Origin: Candidatus Polarisedimenticolaceae bacterium
Lineage (GTDB): Bacteria; Acidobacteriota; Polarisedimenticolia; Polarisedimenticolales; DASRJG01
Assembly: GCA_036376135.1 (NCBI GenBank)
Contig: DASVAW010000033.1
Span: 1 to 40,925, forward strand
Length of the DNA: 40,925 nt
Direction: 5' to 3'
Shown: positions 1-8,179 of the stretch, piece after piece
Layout of the letters: every line of letters begins with the position of its first letter
Numbering within the stretch: position 1 is the first letter of the stretch
Notes under the pieces: generated by a model
Database searches by the model: none
What the model was told of the DNA's origin: nothing
What the model saw: the letters and a program-made list of their open reading frames with translations, nothing else
Program-made: the position numbers and the translations under genes

Positions 1-797
1 ACGCCGGCGCCTGCCGACCAGAAATCCGAATCGGCCGCGGCGTCGTGGAAGCCGAAATTCGCGTCGTCGATCTCCAGCCAATCGACTCCACCGTGAGTCT
101 GTTGCCATCCCCCCTGTACGCGAAGGACCAGTTTGTCCGTGGGAAAGAACCCGGCTTCGACGATCCCGCTGCTCCGGTTCACACTGAGGCCTTCGACCTG
201 CTCGACGACGGTATATGCGACGGTCCCGACGAGGTAGGACCACGTCCGATCCTCCCCGAACGGTACCCCGAGACTCGCACCGACCGGGACCTCCCAGAGG
301 CCCTTGCCCGCCGCGGCGTGCCCGTGGTGTTCGTAGTCGTGTGTCGGAATCACCACGCCCGCGAAGGGCGTCACGACGACGCGCCCCCGATAGGCCTGAA
401 AGCGGGCCGCGGCCCGGAAGTCCGCCAGCGAACCGTGCCACTCGCCGTTGTCGATCTCCGGGTTCTCGGGGAAGTCGCCGACGTACCGTGAGTTGACGAA
501 CGCGACGTCCGCCCCGATCGCGAACCGGTCGCTGATGCCGTACTGGAATCCCACCGACGCGAGCCTCGTGTCGATGTCGCCGAGGTCGTATTCGTTGGTG
601 CCGTTCTCGAATCCCGCTCCGAGCTCCGTACTCGAGAAGAGGTGATTCCCGACGTCGCTCACCCCGGTCGTAAAGGTGATCGCGGCCCAACCCTTCGGAG
701 GAAGCCAGGCCTGGGCATGAGCGATCGCCCCCACGAGCAACATCGGCACGCCGAGGGCTACGGAGCGAGCGACCCGCGCCGGCATCCGCGAACTCAT
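1..797 (-). CDS. Outer-membrane beta-barrel-like protein (partial)
   Basis: The frame reads from ATG at 797 to the window edge without a stop, giving at least 265 residues; the C-terminus is missing. Residues 1-28 form a typical export signal: arginines, then a hydrophobic stretch, ending AHA before QAW. The mature part alternates short amphipathic strands with Gly/Asp/Asn turns (for example WAAITFTTGVSDVG and RLASVGFQYGISDRFAIGAD), as in Gram-negative transporter or porin-type barrels. The start ATG overlaps the stop of the upstream gene as ATGA (794-797), so the two are translationally coupled. Barrel topology is inferred from this pattern only; the substrate is unknown and no specific family is assigned. 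Confidence 0.72.
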   Translation of the reverse strand, partial: MSSRMPARVARSVALGVPMLLVGAIAHAQAWLPPKGWAAITFTTGVSDVGNHLFSSTELGAGFENGTNEYDLGDIDTRLASVGFQYGISDRFAIGADVAFVNSRYVGDFPENPEIDNGEWHGSLADFRAAARFQAYRGRVVVTPFAGVVIPTHDYEHHGHAAAGKGLWEVPVGASLGVPFGEDRTWSYLVGTVAYTVVEQVEGLSVNRSSGIVEAGFFPTDKLVLRVQGGWQQTHGGVDWLEIDDANFGFHDAAADSDFWSAGAG

Positions 798-1285
798 CTC
801 GCCGCCAGGGCACGGTCGATCGCACGGATCAACGTGGCCGCCGACGCGGGTACGTTGAGCACCACTCCGAACTCCCGCTTCGCCGCCGAGAGGTTCTTTC
901 GCGCGGCTCGGTCGAGGACCGGTACGACGATCGATCCGCCGCCGCTCGCGCGGATCGATTCGCGAACGGCCGGTGCGGAGCGATACTCGACGAGTACGAC
1001 GTCCGCGCCACGGGCGGATTCCACCAGTTCGTCCGGCCGATCGGCCACGCTGGGAGTGTGGCCAACCTCCGCGAGCACCTCGGGAAGTGCCGGGTCGAAC
1101 ATCACGGAGGTCGGGTCGGTTTCCGCGTCCCGATAGATGAGTACATTGGCGAGGACGCCCGGGGTCGCGGCACGCTCCAGCCTGCTGTTGGAGCCCGAGA
1201 AGATGAATCGATCCCCGCACGCAAACAGGTCTTGAGCACTCACGATCGACAAGGCCGCCAACAACGATCCCACCCCGCGCTTCAT
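794..1285 (-). CDS. Exported protein with receiver-like (CheY-type) fold
   Basis: The 163-aa product begins at ATG 1285, chosen because GGGGAGG lies just upstream and because it places a signal peptide at the N-terminus; a longer frame to 1375 has no such support. Residues 1-22 are hydrophobic and end in LFAC-GDRF, so Cys23 could be lipidated, although Phe at -2 is not classical. The rest (about 45-163) alternates beta strands and helices like a response-regulator receiver: NVLIYRD, ADVVLVEYR, SIVVPVLD and a C-terminal helix. I see no clear phospho-acceptor triad. A receiver-like domain behind an export signal is unusual. It is coupled by ATGA to a barrel-like gene, suggesting a joint envelope role. 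Function unknown. Confidence 0.7.
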   Translation of the reverse strand: MKRGVGSLLAALSIVSAQDLFACGDRFIFSGSNSRLERAATPGVLANVLIYRDAETDPTSVMFDPALPEVLAEVGHTPSVADRPDELVESARGADVVLVEYRSAPAVRESIRASGGGSIVVPVLDRAARKNLSAAKREFGVVLNVPASAATLIRAIDRALAAR

Positions 1286-1590
1286 CGGTGCCTCCCCTCG
1301 CGTGAGCCGACCGCGGAGGGATTCCACCGCAGAGCCACGCCCGAACTTGGTCGAACGATACCCACGCGACGGCACGCGCGAAGGGCTTTCTCGTCAGCGC
1401 GCAAGAGCGGCCGCCGTGCTGGGGCTTCCACTGGACCCAACTCCTCAAATACTTCCATTGCGTCCGGCGCAGGCGGGCGGAGTACCCGGTTGCCTCCGCC
1501 TGCGACCCCTGAATACGTTCCAAGCGCCTGAACCGAACCGCGTTTCGCGAGGCGAGCGGGGGCGCCCTCCATCGCGGTACCCTTCGCCGC
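1286..1590. other. Intergenic region between divergent genes
   Basis: This 305-bp stretch separates the minus-strand gene starting at 1285 from the plus-strand gene starting at 1591. No convincing gene is seen. It must hold both promoters. A GC-rich inverted repeat (GCAGGCGG at 1469-1476 with CCGCCTGC at 1496-1503) has no T-tract and is not a convincing terminator. Confidence 0.5.
1578..1583 (+). promoter_or_regulatory. Candidate -10 (TACCCT), leaderless start
   Basis: TACCCT ends 7 nt before the ATG at 1591 and there is no Shine-Dalgarno in between. The arrangement recurs before other genes in this window and suggests a leaderless transcript. Confidence 0.4.
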
Positions 1591-2052
1591 ATGGCGAACC
1601 CCATCCTGGTTCAGTGGCGCTCGTGGTCCCCCCGCCCGATGGGGCGGTGGATCTTCTCGAAGATGCTCTCCCGGATGGTCCCCTACTCCGGGACGATCCG
1701 GCCGGAGGTCCTCGAGGTCGAGCCGGGTCGAGCCGTGGTCGCGATCTCGGATCGCCGCTCGGTGCGCAACCACCTGAACTCGATCCACGCGATCGCGCTC
1801 GTGAACCTCGGGGAGCTCGCGAGCGGGCTCGCGCTCAACGCGGGGCTTCCCGACGAGGCGCGCGGGATCGTCACCCACCTCGAGATCGACTACCTCAAGA
1901 AGGCGCGCGGGCGGCTCGTCGCCCGCTGCGCGACGGAGATCCCCGACTGGCGGACGCCCTGCGAGCACGTCGTCGAGGCCCCGATCACCGACGCCGACGG
2001 GGACGTCGTCGCGCGGGTGCGCGTGCGCTGGAGGATCGGGCCGAAGGCCTAG
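1591..2052 (+). CDS. DUF4442/hotdog-fold thioesterase-like protein
   Basis: This 153-aa protein has the length and pattern of DUF4442-type hotdog proteins, relatives of the PaaI acyl-CoA thioesterases. A central helix (HLNSIHAIALVNLGELASGLAL) carries the Asn-x-x-x-His-Ala and Glu-x-Ala-x-Gly positions typical of the fold. It is followed by strands such as GIVTHLEIDYLKKARGRLVA. Its likely role is hydrolysis of an acyl-CoA thioester in the cytoplasm, but the substrate cannot be read from the sequence. The start is the first ATG in frame and has no Shine-Dalgarno. The TAG stop at 2050-2052 overlaps the stop of the convergent RDD gene in a shared CTAG. Confidence 0.75.
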   Translation: MANPILVQWRSWSPRPMGRWIFSKMLSRMVPYSGTIRPEVLEVEPGRAVVAISDRRSVRNHLNSIHAIALVNLGELASGLALNAGLPDEARGIVTHLEIDYLKKARGRLVARCATEIPDWRTPCEHVVEAPITDADGDVVARVRVRWRIGPKA

Positions 2053-2621
2053 GCCCTCTCGACCAAGGTCGGGTCGTTCACGGGGCTGGCCTCGACCACG
2101 ATCGTCCCCGCCCAGTAGTCGTGGAGACACCGTCGGTCCGGAAGTAAGATCGCGAGGACGTCCACGAGCATCACCGTGCCGAGGAGACCCGCGGCGAGCG
2201 GGTTGCTGCTCAATCCCGCCAACAGCCCGAGCAGGAACAGCGGCACCTGGCGGATCAGGAGCCGGTTGAGCGTCGCGGGCCTTCCGTCGAGGGCGGCGAT
2301 CCTCATGCCGACGAGCGCCTTCCCGATCGACTGGGCGCGCGTGGACCAGAGCCAGACGTTCAACGCGAAAAAGCCGAGCGAGATCAGCAGGTTCACGACG
2401 TAGGCGGGCTGGAACGGCCGGATCGCGGCGGGGTCGCCGAGGGCCCCCATCGCGAACAGCGCGATCGCTCCGGGAATGCCCGTGACGAGCCCCTCCAGAA
2501 AGGCCCCCGCGAAGCGGGTCAACCTTCGGGACTTGAGGATCGCGGGTGACCCGTCCGACGGCGGGAGATCCAGCGGCGCCGTGGGAGGCGTGTAGGGATT
2601 CGGGGCGCCGTCCAGGGTCAT
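2049..2621 (-). CDS. RDD family membrane protein
   Basis: The 190-aa product starts at ATG 2621 behind AAGGGGG. It has a proline-rich cytoplasmic head (about 1-30) and an RDD-type core. The first motif is RFAGAFLEG, with Glu where Asp is usual. The middle motif is QSIGKALVGMRI followed by LDGRPATLNRLLIR, and the C-terminal motif is HDYWAGTIVV. Hydrophobic segments lie near 42-60, 75-93 and 123-160. RDD proteins sit in the inner membrane, and a few act in ion or metabolite transport; here the function is unknown. It is convergent with the thioesterase gene and divergent from the flavoprotein gene at 2697. Confidence 0.85.
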   Translation of the reverse strand: MTLDGAPNPYTPPTAPLDLPPSDGSPAILKSRRLTRFAGAFLEGLVTGIPGAIALFAMGALGDPAAIRPFQPAYVVNLLISLGFFALNVWLWSTRAQSIGKALVGMRIAALDGRPATLNRLLIRQVPLFLLGLLAGLSSNPLAAGLLGTVMLVDVLAILLPDRRCLHDYWAGTIVVEASPVNDPTLVERA

Positions 2622-2684
2622 CGGTTTCCCCCTTTCGTTGCGCGCATTCTGCACCGCGTCGGGCCCCGTCGGGAGGGCGGCGGC

Positions 2685-2690
2685 TAGCAT
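2685..2690 (+). promoter_or_regulatory. Candidate -10 (TAGCAT), leaderless start
   Basis: TAGCAT ends 6 nt before the ATG at 2697, with no Shine-Dalgarno between. It fits the leaderless pattern seen elsewhere in the window. Confidence 0.4.
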
Positions 2691-2696
2691 GGGCGC

Positions 2697-3677
2697 ATGA
2701 GCGCCCTCGAGACGCCCCTCACCCGCGACGCGAAGATCGAGGTCCCGCTGATCTGCGGCGCGATGTACCCCTGCTCGAACCCCGAGCTCGTCGCGGCGGT
2801 CTCCGAGGCGGGGGCCATCGGGATCGTGCAGCCGATGTCGATGGTGTACGTGCACGGCCTGCCGCTCGTCGAGGGGCTGAAACGCATCCGGTCCATGACC
2901 GCGAAGCCCGTGGGATTCAACGCCATCCTCGAGCGGGCCTCGAAGACCTACGACGACCGGATGCGGCGCTGGATCGACGAGGCGCTCGAGGCCGGCGTGC
3001 GGTTCTTCGTCACCGCGCTCGGCAACCCCGCGTCGGTCGTCGCGCGCGTGCATGCCGCGGGAGGTGTCGTCTACCACGACGTCACCGAGCGCAAGTGGGC
3101 GGAGAAGGCGCTCGAGGGTGGGGTCGACGGGCTCATCTGCGTGAACCGCCTCGCGGGTGGGCACGCGGGGCAACGCGCCCCGGAGGCGCTCTACGAGGAG
3201 CTGGCGCCGCTCGGCGTCCCGCTCGTGGCGGCGGGGGGCGTCGGCGACGAAGCCGGGTTCGCGCGCATGCTGCGGATCGGCTACGCGGGGGTGCAGCTGG
3301 GAACGCGGTTCATCGCGACGTCCGAGTGCACCGCGCATTCCGACTACAAGCAGGCGATCGTCGCGGCGCGCGCGGAGGACATCGTCCTCACCGAGCGGCT
3401 CAGCGGGGTCCCCTGCGCGATCATCAACACGCCGTTCGTGGCGAAGACGGGAACGAAGGCCGGGCCGATCGCGCGCTGGATGCTGCGGGGGCGGCGAACC
3501 AAGAAATGGATGCGGACGATCTACGCCCTGCGTTCGCTGCGCGAGCTCAAGCAGGCGTCGATGAAGGGGCAGGCCTACCGCGACTACTGGCAGGCGGGAC
3601 GGAGCGTCGAGGGGATCCGTGCGATCGAACCGGCGGACGCCATCGTCCGCCGGTTCGCCGCCGCGCTTCGGAACTAG
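2697..3677 (+). CDS. Nitronate monooxygenase-family flavin oxidoreductase
   Basis: This 326-aa protein belongs to the FMN-dependent nitronate monooxygenase / 2-nitropropane dioxygenase group, a TIM barrel that oxidises alkyl nitronates or, in related enzymes, reduces enoyl thioesters. Visible hallmarks are PLICGAMYP near residue 17, AGGHAG at 153-158 with the likely catalytic His156, the phosphate-binding AAGGVGD at 178-184, GVQLGTRF at 198-205, and SECTAHSDYK at 209-218. Length is normal for the family. The C-terminal 60 residues are basic and helical. True nitronate activity versus a FabK-like or other flavin reaction cannot be decided here. A bidirectional terminator palindrome follows the stop. 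Confidence 0.88.
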   Translation: MSALETPLTRDAKIEVPLICGAMYPCSNPELVAAVSEAGAIGIVQPMSMVYVHGLPLVEGLKRIRSMTAKPVGFNAILERASKTYDDRMRRWIDEALEAGVRFFVTALGNPASVVARVHAAGGVVYHDVTERKWAEKALEGGVDGLICVNRLAGGHAGQRAPEALYEELAPLGVPLVAAGGVGDEAGFARMLRIGYAGVQLGTRFIATSECTAHSDYKQAIVAARAEDIVLTERLSGVPCAIINTPFVAKTGTKAGPIARWMLRGRRTKKWMRTIYALRSLRELKQASMKGQAYRDYWQAGRSVEGIRAIEPADAIVRRFAAALRN

Positions 3678-3682
3678 AAGAA

Positions 3683-3701
3683 AAAGGGGCCTGACCCCTT
3701 T
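3683..3701. terminator. Bidirectional terminator-like palindrome
   Basis: AAAGGGG (3683-3689), loop CCTGA and CCCCTTT (3695-3701) form a 7-bp perfect stem between two convergent genes. A-runs and T-runs flank it, so it can act on both strands. Its last bases include the stop codon of the minus-strand M13 peptidase. It is related, in inverted orientation, to the palindrome at 14515-14535. Confidence 0.65.
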
Positions 3702-5718
3702 ACCACACCTCGCACTTGCGGACGGGGTTCATCGGCGTCCCCTCGGCGCACTGGAAGGCGGCCGAGAAGTCGCGCGAGTTGGACACGGGACCGATCACTC
3801 GGTACTTCGGCAGGGAGTGCGGACCGACGGTGATCTGGTTGCGCTCCTGCTCGGGGGTCGCGATCGTGCACCACCCCTGGGCGAAGGCGACGAACAGGAG
3901 CTGGTCGTTGGTGAGACCGGGGACCGCGGGGGCCTGGCCGGGGTTGTCCTTCTCCCAGGCCTTGTAGGCGTTGTACGCCTGCTTGATCCCGCCGAGATCG
4001 GCGATGTTCTCGCCGAGCCCGAGCCGGCCGTTCATGTGCAGCCCCGGCTGCGGCTCGTAGCTCGAGTACAGGTCGGCGACGCACGACGCCCGCTCCTCGA
4101 ACTTGGTCGCGACCTCGGGGGCCCACCACTCGGCGAGGCGCCCCTTCGGGTCGAACTTCCGCCCGGAGTCGTCGAAGCCGTGGCTGAGCTCGTGGCCCAT
4201 CACCATCCCGATTCCGCCGAAGTTCATGGCCATCGGGAAGTCCTTCGAGAAGAAGGGTGGCTGGAGGATCCCCGCCGGGAAGACGATCTCGTTGAGCAGC
4301 GGCGTGTAGTACGCGTTCACGGTCGGCGGAGTCATCGCGAACCGCGTGCGGTCCACGGGCTTGCCGATCTTCTTCGCCTCCCGGTCGAAGACGTATTCCC
4401 GGACGGCCAGCGAGTTCCCGAAGAGATCGTCCTTGCGGGTCTTCACTCCGGGGTATTCCTCCCACTTCTCGGTGTAGCCGATCTTCTTCCCGAGGGCGGC
4501 CTTCTTCTCGAGGGCGCGACCGCGGGTGGCGTCGTCCATCCACGCGAGGCCGGGAAGGCTCGCCGAGAAGGCCGCCTCGATGCGGTCGATCATCTCGCGC
4601 GCGATCTTCTTGCTGTCGCCGGCGAAGTACCGCTCGACGAACTTCTTCCCGAGGAGGTCGCCGAAGGCGCCGTCGGTCGCGGCGACGCAGCGCTTCCAGC
4701 GCGCCTGGTTCTCCTGCTGGCCGCCGAGCCGTTTTCCGTAGAAGGCGAAGCTCTCGTCGACGAACGCCTTCGGGAGGAGCGCGGCGCTGGAGCGCAACAC
4801 CCCCCAGCGCAGGTAGTCCCGGATCACGGCGAGGTCGGCCTTCGCCAGGACGTCCCGCAGCCCCTTGACGTAGTCGGGGGACTGGACGTTGAGGTCCTGC
4901 ACCTCCGGGTAGCCGGTCGCCTTGAAGTAGGCATCCCAGTCGAGCTCGGGGGTGATCTCCTTCAGCCCCTTGCGGTCGAGCTTGTTGTAGGTCTTGTTCG
5001 GGTCGCGCAGCTCCACGCGCGGCTTCTGGACCTTGGCGATCTCGGTCTCGAAGGCGAGGATCGACGCCGCGGTCCTCGCCGCCGCCGCCGGCTCGCTTCC
5101 CGCGAGCACGAACATCCGCGCCACGTGCGCCTCGTAGTCGGCGCGCAGGTTCTTCGAGTTCTCGTCGTCCTTGAGGTAGTAGTCGCGGTCGGGAAACCCG
5201 AGCCCGCCCTGCCCCACGAACCCGATGTTCACGTCGGGGTTCTTGAAGTCGCCGGCGACCCCCAGGCCGAAGAACCCCGGCATCGACGCGCGGTGAAGCC
5301 GCGCGACGAGCGGCATCAGCCCCCCCTTGTCCTGGAGGGCGTCGATCTCCTTGAGGAACGGCCGCACGGGATCGAGACCCGCCTTCTCGACGCCGGCCTC
5401 GTCCATGCACGCGCCGTAGAAGTCCGCGAGACGCCGACCGTCGGCGTCCCCGGGCGACTTCAGCAGATCCTCGAGGATCCCGCGCGACCGCTCGCGGTTG
5501 CGCTCGGTGATCTCGCTGAAGGAACGGCTCCAGCGGTTCTGGTCCGCGGGGAGCTTCGTCGTGTCGAGCCAGCCGCCGCAGGCGTATCGGTAGAAGTCCT
5601 GGCAGGGATCCGCCGCGGGGTCCATCACCGAGAGGACGGTCTTGGCCGCCTCCGCGAATCGCGGATCGGGGGCCGGGGTCGCGACCGCACCGGCCGCAAG
5701 GATGAAGGTCAGCAACAT
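3700..5718 (-). CDS. M13 family zinc metallopeptidase (neprilysin/PepO-like)
   Basis: The 672-aa protein starts at ATG 5718 behind a strong AGGAGG. Residues 1-15 form a short signal peptide, so the enzyme is exported. M13 features are clear: DPCQDFYRYACGGW near the N-terminus, NAYYTP before the active site, the zinc motif HELSH at 509-513 followed by GFDDSG, GENIADLGG carrying the third zinc ligand, and CxxW-type FQCAEGTPMNP near the C-terminus. The family hydrolyses oligopeptides in the periplasm or at the cell surface. Length is standard (about 670-700). It lies 26 bp behind the MATE gene and is probably part of the same minus-strand run. All catalytic residues are present. Confidence 0.95.
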   Translation of the reverse strand: MLLTFILAAGAVATPAPDPRFAEAAKTVLSVMDPAADPCQDFYRYACGGWLDTTKLPADQNRWSRSFSEITERNRERSRGILEDLLKSPGDADGRRLADFYGACMDEAGVEKAGLDPVRPFLKEIDALQDKGGLMPLVARLHRASMPGFFGLGVAGDFKNPDVNIGFVGQGGLGFPDRDYYLKDDENSKNLRADYEAHVARMFVLAGSEPAAAARTAASILAFETEIAKVQKPRVELRDPNKTYNKLDRKGLKEITPELDWDAYFKATGYPEVQDLNVQSPDYVKGLRDVLAKADLAVIRDYLRWGVLRSSAALLPKAFVDESFAFYGKRLGGQQENQARWKRCVAATDGAFGDLLGKKFVERYFAGDSKKIAREMIDRIEAAFSASLPGLAWMDDATRGRALEKKAALGKKIGYTEKWEEYPGVKTRKDDLFGNSLAVREYVFDREAKKIGKPVDRTRFAMTPPTVNAYYTPLLNEIVFPAGILQPPFFSKDFPMAMNFGGIGMVMGHELSHGFDDSGRKFDPKGRLAEWWAPEVATKFEERASCVADLYSSYEPQPGLHMNGRLGLGENIADLGGIKQAYNAYKAWEKDNPGQAPAVPGLTNDQLLFVAFAQGWCTIATPEQERNQITVGPHSLPKYRVIGPVSNSRDFSAAFQCAEGTPMNPVRKCEVW

Positions 5719-5744
5719 GAAGCTCCTCCTGTTCGCCAGACCCG

Positions 5745-7124
5745 CTACGAAACCACGCCCGCCGGGTTTCCGCCAACCGGCGAGTCGTCGGCCTCCCGCA
5801 GCGAGGAGCGGATCCAGAGGAGGAAGAGCCCCGAGGCGATCGTGGTCGCGGCCAGAAGCCCCGCCACGAGCCCCAGCAGCTCGGGAACCCCCGCGGCGCG
5901 CGCCGCGTGCATCCCGAGCCAGGCGGAGGGGGCGGTCAGCGCGACGTACCTCAGCGCGGCGACGACGAGTCCCGGCCGGCCCCGCCCCATCCCCTCGAAG
6001 GCGGGGCGCACGAGGAAGAACGGGAGCGAGACGACGACGCCGAGGGGGATCAGCCGCAGCGCCCCCCGGGCGAGCTCCACCGCGAGCGGCGCCTGCAGGA
6101 ACGCGTGCGCGATCGGCTCGGCGAAGAACCAGAGCGGCGGGAGGGTCGCCGCCGCGTAGGCCACTCCCGCGACGTGGGACTCCCGCAGGCCGCGGCGCAT
6201 CCCGGCGAGGTCCCCGGCCCCGTACCGCCGCGCGGCGTAGGGGAGCATCGCCACCGCCGTGGCGATCGCGGGCATCGCGACGAACTGGAAGACCCGGTAA
6301 TACACGGCCCACGCCGCGATCGCCTCCGTGCCGTGCTCGAGACCGGCCAGGAGCGAGTTCACGATCTGCCCCTCGACGGCCATCAGCGTGTAGGCGAGCG
6401 CGGAGGGAACCGCGAGGCCAAGGGTCGCCCGGTACGGGCTCGCGTCGAGCCCCGGGACCCACGGCTCGGCGGAAGCACGGCGCCGCGCCTCGTGCGCCGC
6501 CGCCTTGCGGAGCGCGTACCACAACCCCGCGAACCTCCCGAGCACCGTCGAGAACGCGATCCCGAAGATCCCCCACCCGAAGGCGAACGTGAACAGCGTG
6601 TTGAGGACGACGTTCACGACGTTCGAGAGGATCCCCGCCCACATCGTCGCCTTGGTGTCGCCGTGCGCCTTCACGATCGAGTCGGGGATCACCGACCAGA
6701 ACATCGAGAACGCCGAGCCGCCGATCAGCACGGTGCCGTAGATCGCGAACTGCCGGGCGACCGCGGGGTCGGGGGCGAGCACCGGAGCCAGGAACCACAG
6801 GGACCCGCCGATCGCGGCGAACGCGGGGACGCACCCCCAGACCAGGCGCGTGGTCACCCGGAGATGCTGCTCGACCTTCTCGTTCTCGCGCGCTCCCATC
6901 GCGCGCGAGAGGTTCGAGGTGAGCCCCGTGCTCAACCCGACCCACACCGCGATCATCAGGAACTCGAACGGGAACGACAGGCCGATCGCCGCGACGGGTG
7001 CGTCGCCCAGCCCCAGCCAGCGCGCGTACAGCGCGTCGACGAAGGAGAACAGCGCCCGCATCCAGAAGGAGACGACCAGGGGCGCCGCCATGCGAAGGAC
7101 GGAAGGGCGCTCCGGACCCGTCAC
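5745..7124 (-). CDS. MATE family efflux transporter
   Basis: The 459-aa membrane protein has about twelve hydrophobic segments in two related halves, the MATE (MOP superfamily) layout. Typical stretches are PLVVSFWMRALFSFVDALY near the N-terminus, LSNVVNVVLNTLFTFAFGWG in the middle, and a second half starting near SALAYTLMAVEGQIVNSLLA. MATE pumps export cationic drugs, toxins or metabolites using Na+ or H+ gradients. The start is GTG at 7124, overlapping the upstream gene's stop as GTGA, so it should be co-translated with the RlmN-like enzyme. The substrate is not predictable. The pairing with a ribosome-modifying enzyme and an upstream MarR gene is suggestive of a toxicant response (inference). 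Confidence 0.92.
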   Translation of the reverse strand: MTGPERPSVLRMAAPLVVSFWMRALFSFVDALYARWLGLGDAPVAAIGLSFPFEFLMIAVWVGLSTGLTSNLSRAMGARENEKVEQHLRVTTRLVWGCVPAFAAIGGSLWFLAPVLAPDPAVARQFAIYGTVLIGGSAFSMFWSVIPDSIVKAHGDTKATMWAGILSNVVNVVLNTLFTFAFGWGIFGIAFSTVLGRFAGLWYALRKAAAHEARRRASAEPWVPGLDASPYRATLGLAVPSALAYTLMAVEGQIVNSLLAGLEHGTEAIAAWAVYYRVFQFVAMPAIATAVAMLPYAARRYGAGDLAGMRRGLRESHVAGVAYAAATLPPLWFFAEPIAHAFLQAPLAVELARGALRLIPLGVVVSLPFFLVRPAFEGMGRGRPGLVVAALRYVALTAPSAWLGMHAARAAGVPELLGLVAGLLAATTIASGLFLLWIRSSLREADDSPVGGNPAGVVS

Positions 7125-8170
7125 GCGACCGGGCTCCCGCCGCGCGCCGTCGCCGCGAGCATCCCGCAGGCGGCGTGGATGTCGGGTCCGCCGGAGTAGC
7201 GGCGCACGAAGGGGAGCCCGCGCGCCCCGAGCGCGGCGAGGAACCGCCTGCGCTCCGCGTCGCCGGGAGCGCGGAAACGCCCCGTCGGATCGTTCACCTC
7301 GATGACGTGCACGCGCACGGGGTCGCCGCGGAAAAGCAGCTCCAGCTCCCGCGCCTCGTCGTCGCCGGTGTTCACCCCGTCCATCAGCACCCACGCGAGG
7401 TGGATGACGCCGCCGTGCCGCCGGCGGTGGCGGCGCATCGCGGCCGCGAGCTCGCGCACCGGCCACCGCCGCCCCGTCGGGATCAGCGCCTCGCGTTTCC
7501 CGTCGAACGCCGAGGTGATCGAGAGGATCAGCCGGTGGACGTGGCCTTCCTCGGTGAAGCGCTCGATCGCGGGGAGGATCCCCACCGTCGAGATCGTCAC
7601 GGCCTCCCCCCGGATCTTCAGCCCGTTCGGATTCCGGAAGATCGCGGCGGCGCGCAGCACGTTCTCGTAGTTCTGGAACGGCTCCCCCTGCCCCTGGAAG
7701 ACCACGCTCGTGACCGGCCGCTCGCGCCCCTCGCGCCGGATCGCCAGGACCTGCTCGACGATCTCCCAGCTCTCCAGGTTCCGCTCGAATCCGAGGCGCC
7801 CCGTCTCGCAGAACGCGCATCCGATGGCGCACCCGGCCTGCGAGGAGACGCACACGCTCCAGCGCGGCTTCTCGAGGGGGATCCGCACCGATTCGAAGAC
7901 CTTCCCGTCCCCGGCGCGGAAGAGGTACTTCACGAACGGATCGACGGAGCTGGCCCGCCGATCGAGCACCTCCAGGCGATCGCGCCGCCCGCGGGCGAGC
8001 AACGCCTCGCGCCGGATGCGCGAGAGCCCCTCGATCCCCTCGAGGTCGTCGCGATCGCCCGCGACGAGGCGCTCGAGCACCCTCCGCGCCGAGCGGAGAT
8101 CGAGCCCGACGTCGCCGAACGCGCGGACGAGCTCCTCGGGGGTCGATCCTCGCAGGTGTGGGGCGGGCAT
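7121..8170 (-). CDS. RlmN-like radical SAM rRNA methyltransferase-family protein
   Basis: The 349-aa protein matches the RlmN/Cfr family, which methylates an adenine of 23S rRNA (A2503) through a methyl-cysteine intermediate. CVSSQAGCAIGCAFC (107-121) holds the iron-sulfur cysteines 114, 118 and 121 plus the candidate catalytic Cys107. The C-terminal HAACGMLA supplies the methyl-carrying Cys335. The SAM-binding motif reads GQGEP rather than GMGEP, and ACG is followed by M rather than Q, so this is a divergent branch and may not be the housekeeping RlmN. The ATG at 8170 has a TACGAT hexamer 9 nt upstream and no Shine-Dalgarno. It is coupled to the MATE gene by GTGA. Confidence 0.85.
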   Translation of the reverse strand: MPAPHLRGSTPEELVRAFGDVGLDLRSARRVLERLVAGDRDDLEGIEGLSRIRREALLARGRRDRLEVLDRRASSVDPFVKYLFRAGDGKVFESVRIPLEKPRWSVCVSSQAGCAIGCAFCETGRLGFERNLESWEIVEQVLAIRREGRERPVTSVVFQGQGEPFQNYENVLRAAAIFRNPNGLKIRGEAVTISTVGILPAIERFTEEGHVHRLILSITSAFDGKREALIPTGRRWPVRELAAAMRRHRRRHGGVIHLAWVLMDGVNTGDDEARELELLFRGDPVRVHVIEVNDPTGRFRAPGDAERRRFLAALGARGLPFVRRYSGGPDIHAACGMLAATARGGSPVA

Positions 8171-8179
8171 GGGCCCGGA

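Noticed and set aside
1469-1503. GC-rich inverted repeat GCAGGCGG/CCGCCTGC in the 1286-1590 gap, as a terminator or RNA element.
   Set aside because: The loop is long (19 nt), there is no T-tract, and it lies between divergent genes, where a terminator is not expected.
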